A stretch of DNA of 64,000 nt from Halorubrum xinjiangense (lineage in GTDB: Archaea > Halobacteriota > Halobacteria > Halobacteriales > Haloferacaceae). Below are positions 59,189-64,000 of the stretch, piece after piece. The translations under genes were made by a program, and so were the position numbers. The notes beneath the pieces are model-generated. The model was not told the origin of the DNA, did no database searches, and was given only the letters and a program-made list of their open reading frames with translations. The stretch lies in NCBI RefSeq assembly GCF_900102375.1, contig NZ_FNBO01000005.1, forward strand, positions 1 to 64,000, in the 5' to 3' direction. How positions within the stretch are numbered: position 1 is the first letter of the stretch; every line of letters begins with the position of its first letter.

Positions 59189-60253
59189 TCAGTCGTCGCG
59201 CGGGACGACGGGCTTGCCGCCGATCACGACCCGCGAGACGTCCGCGTGGCCGGCGCGCCTCACGACGGCGCGGACGAGGTCGCGCGCGCCGGCGAGGTTG
59301 TCGGAGTCGCCGTCGAGGACGAGCAGGTCCGCGTCCGCGCCCGGCTCGATAACGCCGCGGTTCAGCCCGGCGATCGCGGCGCCGTTGACCGTCGCCATCC
59401 GCAGGATCTCCTGGGCGGGGAGGTCCGAGAGCTTCGCCGCGAACTCCATTTCACGGAACATCGACGGCGAGTCGGTCATCACGTTGTCGGTGCCGAGCGC
59501 GACGGTCGTCCGCTCGGTCAGCTCGCGGATCGGCGGCACGCCGACGTTCGTCACGAGGTTCGACCGCGGGCAGACGACGACCGGCGTGCGGCGGTCGTCG
59601 AGCCGTTCGAGGTGGATCCCCTCGGCGTGGACCATGTGAACGAGGAAGTCGGGATCGAGGTCCATCGCGGCGTTGACGTCGTCGGCGTCGCGCTCGCCGG
59701 CGTGGATCCCGAACAGCTTGCCGGCGTCGCGCGTCTCCGCCCGGACCGCGTCGAAGTCGGCGTCGCGGGCGCCGGAGGCCCCGTACCCGTCCGCGACCGA
59801 GAGCACGTCGGGGTCGTCGCGGCCGAAGACGACTGCCTCGATCGCGCGCTCGCCGAACGCGACCCCATCGCCCGCGAGCGCGTCGCGGAGCGCGGCGACG
59901 CCGTCGACGCCGCCCTCGCGGAACTCGAGGAACGTGCCCGTCCCCGTTGACTCCATGTACCGCAGGGTGCGGGCCATCGCGGCCACCTTCTCCTCGCGGT
60001 CGGCCGCCCGGAGGAGCCGGTGTTTCAGGCCGTCCGGCGGCGCGACGAGCTCGTCGAGCGAGAGCCCCTCGCCCGCCTCCTTGGCGATCGAGTCGCCGAT
60101 GTGGGTGTGCGCGTTGACGAACGCCGGGAGGATCACCTCGTTGCTCTCGACGGACGCCTCCTCGATCCGGACGATCTCGCCGTCCGCGACGACGACCCGG
60201 CCCTCGATCGGGTCGAAGTCGGGACCGACCAGAATCGTCCCCTCCAGATGCAT
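59189..60253 (-). CDS. Amidohydrolase-superfamily deaminase-like protein
   Basis: The 354-residue protein has the amidohydrolase metal site NAHTHIGDS (about residue 48-56), IHAGERDADDV, HMVHAEGIHL and a late TDNVMTDSPS that provides the last Asp. The motif order is like the cytosine deaminase/TRZ-like branch that removes amino groups from purine- or pyrimidine-like rings. The substrate is unknown. The initiation ATG is 60253, with ACTTTAAAACG (60268-60278) upstream as promoter. Confidence 0.88.
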   Translation of the reverse strand: MHLEGTILVGPDFDPIEGRVVVADGEIVRIEEASVESNEVILPAFVNAHTHIGDSIAKEAGEGLSLDELVAPPDGLKHRLLRAADREEKVAAMARTLRYMESTGTGTFLEFREGGVDGVAALRDALAGDGVAFGERAIEAVVFGRDDPDVLSVADGYGASGARDADFDAVRAETRDAGKLFGIHAGERDADDVNAAMDLDPDFLVHMVHAEGIHLERLDDRRTPVVVCPRSNLVTNVGVPPIRELTERTTVALGTDNVMTDSPSMFREMEFAAKLSDLPAQEILRMATVNGAAIAGLNRGVIEPGADADLLVLDGDSDNLAGARDLVRAVVRRAGHADVSRVVIGGKPVVPRDD

Positions 60254-60312
60254 ACCGGAGGCTCGCCAGCCGACTTTAAAACGTCACGGGAAGCGGCCCT
60301 AGATTGGCGGCG

Positions 60313-61092
60313 TCAGCGCCCGTCGAGCCGGGCCCAGAACCCGAGCGTCTGGGGGAGGAGCGCTCGCGGGTCGGCCGCCGCCGCGGCGTCGCCCTCGCTC
60401 GTCGTCTCGCCGTCCTCGGGGATCGGTTCGACGACGCGCTCGACGACGAACCCCGCGTCCACGAGGGCGCGGTGGAGGTCGGAGACGCTGCGGTCGAACG
60501 CAACCAGGTCCGCGCCGTACGTCTCGTCGATCTCGATCTCGCGCCGCGGCGGCGCGTGGTACCCCCGCCGCGGCCCGCCGGCGTCCGGGTCGATAAGCTC
60601 CCGGAACGGGTGCATCACCGACAGGTAGAACGCGCCGCCCGGCCGGAGGAGGCGGCGGGCCTCGCGCACGGCGGCGTCGAGGTCCGCCACCATTTGAAAC
60701 GCCGCCTCCGAGAACGCCGCGTCGAAGGCGTCGGCTGCGAGGGGGACGCGGGTCACGTCGGCCTGAACGAACTCGGCGTCGACGCCGTAGTGGTCCCGGA
60801 GGCGCCGCGCGTGTCGGAGCTGCTCCTCCGAGATGTCGACGCCGACCGCGCGCTCGGCGTCCGCCAGCGCGGTTCCCACGCTCCCCTGCCCGCCGCCGCA
60901 GCCGAGCTCGACGACCTCCTGTCCCTCCACCGACGGCGGGAACTCGGGACCGGTCGCCGCGTGACCGTCCGGGTCGAACGGCGTCGGGACCGGCGGCGCG
61001 CCCCCATCGTCGGTGTCGGCGTTCCACAGCGCCTGGAACGCGTCGCTCCACTCGTTCCAGAGTCGTCGGTTCTCGCGGTGGGCGTCGGTCAC
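60313..61092 (-). CDS. Class I SAM-dependent methyltransferase
   Basis: The 259-residue protein has SAM motif I VELGCGGGQGSVGTALADAE, motif II VGVDISEEQL, an AFDAAFSEAAFQMV motif and a C-terminal methyltransferase extension with GYHAPPRREIEIDE. It is similar in layout to UbiE/COQ5-like or arsenite-type enzymes but has no arsenic-binding cysteines. The acceptor is unknown. It ends 60 bp before the amidohydrolase start, and its own start is 32 bp after the HD gene stop on the same strand. Confidence 0.85.
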   Translation of the reverse strand: MTDAHRENRRLWNEWSDAFQALWNADTDDGGAPPVPTPFDPDGHAATGPEFPPSVEGQEVVELGCGGGQGSVGTALADAERAVGVDISEEQLRHARRLRDHYGVDAEFVQADVTRVPLAADAFDAAFSEAAFQMVADLDAAVREARRLLRPGGAFYLSVMHPFRELIDPDAGGPRRGYHAPPRREIEIDETYGADLVAFDRSVSDLHRALVDAGFVVERVVEPIPEDGETTSEGDAAAAADPRALLPQTLGFWARLDGR

Positions 61093-61123
61093 GGCGGTGC
61101 GTCGGTCGGAAGTGACATAAACC

Positions 61124-62446
61124 TCACTCGAACTCGTCGAGCGTCGTCGGCATCGCCCCGCGCACCTCGGTCACGAGCGCGTCGGGGTCGAGCCCGAGCA
61201 CGTCCGCGGCCGCGCGGCCGACGCGGTCGGTCGCCGGCTCGGGCGCGTACACGCCGAGCCGCCACTGGTTGCGCTGCGCGGTTCGGAGCGCGGAGACCAG
61301 CGGCGACTGGCGTTCCAGCCGCCGGATCTCGCCGTTGACGGTGACGCGCGCGGTCGACTCGCGCATCGTCGGCTCGGGCGGCACGTCTAAGATTACGTGG
61401 TCGCGGGCGACGCCCACCTCGGCGGCGATCTCGCGTTCGAAGGCGGTCTCGGCTGCGTGGTCCGCCTCGTGGACTCGGTCGGGGACGTCGTCGTACTCCG
61501 CCCACACCGCCAGCTTGTAGAGGTCGCGCTCGTCGTAGCGCCGGGAAAGCTCGGCGGTCGCCCGGCAGTCGCGGATGGCGGCGAGGAAGTCGTGGTCGTC
61601 CATCCGGCGGAGCTCGGCGGCCGTCGTCGCGGTCGCGTCGAGCAACTCGCTCGCGGCCCGGCGAAGCATTGCCTTCGAGATACGCGCGACGTGGTGGGTG
61701 TAGACGACCGGGTTCATCAGCGCGCGGGCAACGAGCAGGCTCTCCGCGGTCTGGACGTTCCCCTCGTCCAAGACGAGTTCCGGGCCGTCGCCGGCCGTCC
61801 TGTCGCCGGCCGACCCGTCCCCGGCCGACCCGTCTCCGGCCGACCCGTCTCCGGTTGCTCCCTCGCCGTCCGCGACAGCGCCGCGTTCGACGAACGTCAG
61901 CTCGCGGACGAACCGCTCGGTGTCGATGGTGCCGTACGGGACGCCCGTGTGGTAGGCGTCGCGAACGAGGTAGTCCATCCGGTCGACGTCGAGCTCCCCC
62001 GAGACGAGCCCGGCGTAACGCCCCTCGCCGGCGACGATGTCGGCGATCCGGGCCGGGTCGAGGTCGTGGTCGCGCAACACCTCGCCGACCGCGCCGGCGG
62101 CGAGCAGCCCCTCGACGTCGTCGTGGTACTTCCCGGTCCGGCGGTGGGTGAGCGATTCGAGGTTGTGGCTGAACGGGCCGTGGCCGACGTCGTGGAGCAT
62201 CGCCGCCGCCTCGATGCGGTCGGCGCGTTTCCCGGAGATTCCGAGGTGGTCGAGCGCGCGGCTCGCGAGGTGGTAGACGCCGAGGCTGTGCTCGAACCGC
62301 GTGTGGTTCGCGGAGGGGTAGACGAGCCGGACCGTGCCGAGCTGTTTGACGTGGCGGAGCCGCTGGACGGCGGGCGTGTCGACGAGGTCCGCGGCGACAC
62401 CGTCGATCTCGATGTGGTCGTGGACGGTGTCCTTGACCGTTATCAT
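61124..62446 (-). CDS. HD-domain phosphohydrolase (dGTPase-like)
   Basis: The 440-residue protein has the HD metal motif FEHSLGVYHLASRALDHL, then MLHDVGHGPFSH (H...HD) and a later Asp in LDVDRMDYLVRDA. This is the SAMHD1/dGTPase-related group in bacteria and archaea. It probably removes triphosphate from dNTPs or hydrolyses related nucleotides. A GDGSA repeat (five-residue units encoded at 61790-61860) is inserted in the middle. A paralogue of about the same length begins to the right at 63067. Confidence 0.9.
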   Translation of the reverse strand: MITVKDTVHDHIEIDGVAADLVDTPAVQRLRHVKQLGTVRLVYPSANHTRFEHSLGVYHLASRALDHLGISGKRADRIEAAAMLHDVGHGPFSHNLESLTHRRTGKYHDDVEGLLAAGAVGEVLRDHDLDPARIADIVAGEGRYAGLVSGELDVDRMDYLVRDAYHTGVPYGTIDTERFVRELTFVERGAVADGEGATGDGSAGDGSAGDGSAGDRTAGDGPELVLDEGNVQTAESLLVARALMNPVVYTHHVARISKAMLRRAASELLDATATTAAELRRMDDHDFLAAIRDCRATAELSRRYDERDLYKLAVWAEYDDVPDRVHEADHAAETAFEREIAAEVGVARDHVILDVPPEPTMRESTARVTVNGEIRRLERQSPLVSALRTAQRNQWRLGVYAPEPATDRVGRAAADVLGLDPDALVTEVRGAMPTTLDEFE

Positions 62447-62564
62447 GGGGTCTCCTTCGGCGGCAACGGATAAAAGGGTGGGAGTGAGACGCGCCCGCTC
62501 CCGGACCGGAAGCGACCGACTGAGACCGGACCGCGTCGACGGCGTGTGCGAATCTGCGGTACGA

Positions 62565-62570
62565 TTTATA
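62565..62570 (+). promoter_or_regulatory. TATA box of the uspA gene at 62595
   Basis: TTTATA is centred about 27 bp before ATG 62595, a standard leaderless-promoter spacing. It shares no palindrome with the other uspA promoter. Confidence 0.5.
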
Positions 62571-62594
62571 TCCCGCCTGTCCGAACACCGGTGT

Positions 62595-62999
62595 ATGTAC
62601 CACGTGTTGCTCGGCGTTGCGCTCGATGACGAGTCGCGGGCGATCGCACAGGCGAACGCGGTCGCCGACCTTCCGGGCGACCCGAGTGACGTGACCGCGC
62701 ACCTCTGTCACGTCTTCCAAGACAACCCGGAGGGCGCCTCGGTCCACCAGCTCGGAACCGTGCGACGGGCCCGAGAGGTGCTGGAGGCGGCCGGCGTGAC
62801 CTGCGCCCACTACGAGGCCAGCGGGGACCCCGGCGAGGAGCTCATCTCGGCCGCCGAGGACGTCGACGCCGATCTCATCTGCGTGTCGGGCCGCAAGCGG
62901 AGCCCGGCCGGGAAGGCCGTCTTCGGCAGCACCACGCAGACGGTCGTGTTGAACGCGGACCGCCCCGTGCTGGCGGTCCCGGGACCGGACGAGGAGTGA
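62595..62999 (+). CDS. Universal stress protein, UspA family
   Basis: The 134-residue protein has MYHVLLGVALDDESRAIAQA, GDPGEELISAAEDVDADLIC, and SGRKRSPAGKAVFGSTTQTV, where the G-x2-G-like nucleotide loop is present. It ends PVLAVPGPDEE. It lies between the two HD-domain genes, which are on the other strand. Confidence 0.9.
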   Translation: MYHVLLGVALDDESRAIAQANAVADLPGDPSDVTAHLCHVFQDNPEGASVHQLGTVRRAREVLEAAGVTCAHYEASGDPGEELISAAEDVDADLICVSGRKRSPAGKAVFGSTTQTVVLNADRPVLAVPGPDEE

Positions 63000-63066
63000 G
63001 GGAGGGCGTCGCCACGGGGCCGGCTGGCCGGTTGCGAGATTCGGCTCGCACGGGCGATCGCGGCGC

Positions 63067-64000
63067 TCACGCCGAGGGGTGCCCCGTCGCGCGCAGCCCG
63101 AGAACCTCCCGCGCCGCGGCCCCGACCGCGTCGACGTGTTCCGCGGGACAGTAGACCCCGAGCCGCCAGCGGCGGCGCTCGGCGGCCCGGAGCCCGGTCA
63201 CGAGCTCCGAGGCGTCCTCCAACCGCTGCGGGACGCCGTCGACGACGACGGCGGAGCCGGACTCCTTGAGCGCCGGGCGCGAGGGGATGTCCACGAGGAC
63301 CGCGTCGCGGTCGACCCCGACGGCGTCCGCGATCTCGCGTTCGGCGGCCCGCTCCTCCGCGCGGCCAGCGTCGACCGTCCCCGCCGGCACCTCGTCGAGT
63401 TCGGCCCAGACGGCGCGCTTGTAGAGGTCGCGCCGCTCGATGCGCTCGCCGAGCGCGGGGACGCGGTCGCGGAGCTCGACGAGGAGGTCGTGGTCGGCCA
63501 TCCGGCGGAAGGCAGCCGCGTCGGTCTCCGTGCGGTCGAGGTAGCGCTCGCAGGCGCGCTCCAGCATCGCGCCCGCGACCCGGGAGACGTGGTGGCGGTA
63601 GACGACGGCGTTCATCAGCGAGCGTGCGACGAGCAGGCTCTCGGCGGTGGCGACGTTCCCCTCGTCTAAGACGAGGTCGGCGTCGTCCCCCGTCCCGTCG
63701 CCGCCGAGCAGCCTAAGTTCGGTGACGAGCCGGCCGGTGTCGACGGTGCCATACGGGACGCCGGTGTGATGGGCGTCGCGCACGAGGTAGTCCATGCGGT
63801 CGACGTCGAGCTCCCCCGAGACGAGGGGGCCGAGCGCGCCCTCGCCGTCGATCAGACCGGCGACGCGCTCCGGGTCGAGCTCGTTGCGTTCGAGGACCCG
63901 ACAGACCTCGCGGTCCGCGTCGGTGAGGAGCCACCGCACGTCGTCGTGGTCGCGCCCGGTCGCGCGCCGGATGATCCCCTCGGTCTGGTGACCGTACGGG
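63067..64000 (-). CDS. HD-domain phosphohydrolase paralogue, 5' part outside window
   Basis: The visible 311 codons match the C-terminal three quarters of the protein at 61124: DVDRMDYLVRDAHHTGVPYG, LVLDEGNVATAESLLVARSL and HHVSRVAGAMLERACER correspond. The HD metal motif and start codon lie beyond position 64000. The paralogues are clearly diverged, so the duplication is old. Confidence 0.85.
   Translation of the reverse strand, partial: PYGHQTEGIIRRATGRDHDDVRWLLTDADREVCRVLERNELDPERVAGLIDGEGALGPLVSGELDVDRMDYLVRDAHHTGVPYGTVDTGRLVTELRLLGGDGTGDDADLVLDEGNVATAESLLVARSLMNAVVYRHHVSRVAGAMLERACERYLDRTETDAAAFRRMADHDLLVELRDRVPALGERIERRDLYKRAVWAELDEVPAGTVDAGRAEERAAEREIADAVGVDRDAVLVDIPSRPALKESGSAVVVDGVPQRLEDASELVTGLRAAERRRWRLGVYCPAEHVDAVGAAAREVLGLRATGHPSA

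Overview
The window is chromosomal DNA of a haloarchaeon, most like Halorubrum. The grounds are very GC-rich coding with strong G/C third positions, highly acidic proteins, Tat-type lipoprotein signals, TATA boxes about 26 bp ahead of start codons (leaderless transcripts), a hypusine-type eIF-5A, an archaeosortase-like C-terminal signal and many haloarchaeal families (TrmB, DUF5789, XPB-like helicases, UspA paralogues). I count about 65 protein genes or gene remnants, two tRNAs, three transposon loci and five copies of one structured intergenic repeat.

Layout. 1-345: truncated IS200-type tnpA and its element end. 511-3732: carB. 3745-10976: a copper-trafficking block (nosL, nosD, an interrupted nosF, nosY, a small membrane protein, a two-wHTH regulator, a SafE/DsbD-like membrane protein and a SCO1-like lipoprotein), with no nosZ. 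11057-16375: housekeeping and regulatory genes (DJ-1/PfpI, UspA, aldo/keto reductase, RNase HI, TrmB, PAC2 chaperone). 16482-18302: an intact IS200/IS605 element. 18394-24011: MscS, MATE exporter, repeat A, a TumE-type toxin-antitoxin pair and a DUF418 gene flanked by 75-bp inverted repeats. 24237-31684: repeat B, an oxidoreductase, a TPP enzyme, DUF5789 plus an adenylate-kinase-like gene, an XPB-like helicase and repeat C. 31739-35795: a hypothetical gene, a secreted nuclease, a lone-tnpB element and tRNA-Tyr with several tandem fragments of its 3' half, which look like integration scars. 35958-42193: subtilase, thioredoxin-reductase-like protein, aldehyde dehydrogenase and AI-2E-type permease. 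42287-51130: repeat D, an aminotransferase, the eIF-5A/agmatinase pair, hydrolases, a second XPB-like helicase and repeat E. 51171-64000: uridine kinase, CBS protein, GNAT, tRNA-Thr, UspA, PncC, methyltransferases, a REC-PAS-PAS protein, thymidine kinase, amidohydrolase and two paralogous HD-domain hydrolases, the second running off the window.

The main discovery candidate is the repeat family A-E (about 21217, 24237, 31169, 42287, 50742). Each copy has an outer/inner hairpin, a conserved unpaired block and a 19-bp stem closed over a loop of about 60-80 nt, followed by one or more roughly 54-60-bp tail units. The stems differ in sequence between copies but stay paired. In one consistent strand orientation, all three deviations from Watson-Crick pairing are G-U wobbles rather than A-C mismatches. 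In copies D and E an identical AT octamer lies exactly 23 nt upstream of the element. I infer a multicopy structured RNA, or an element mobilised through its structure, that gene callers would misread as short arginine-rich ORFs.
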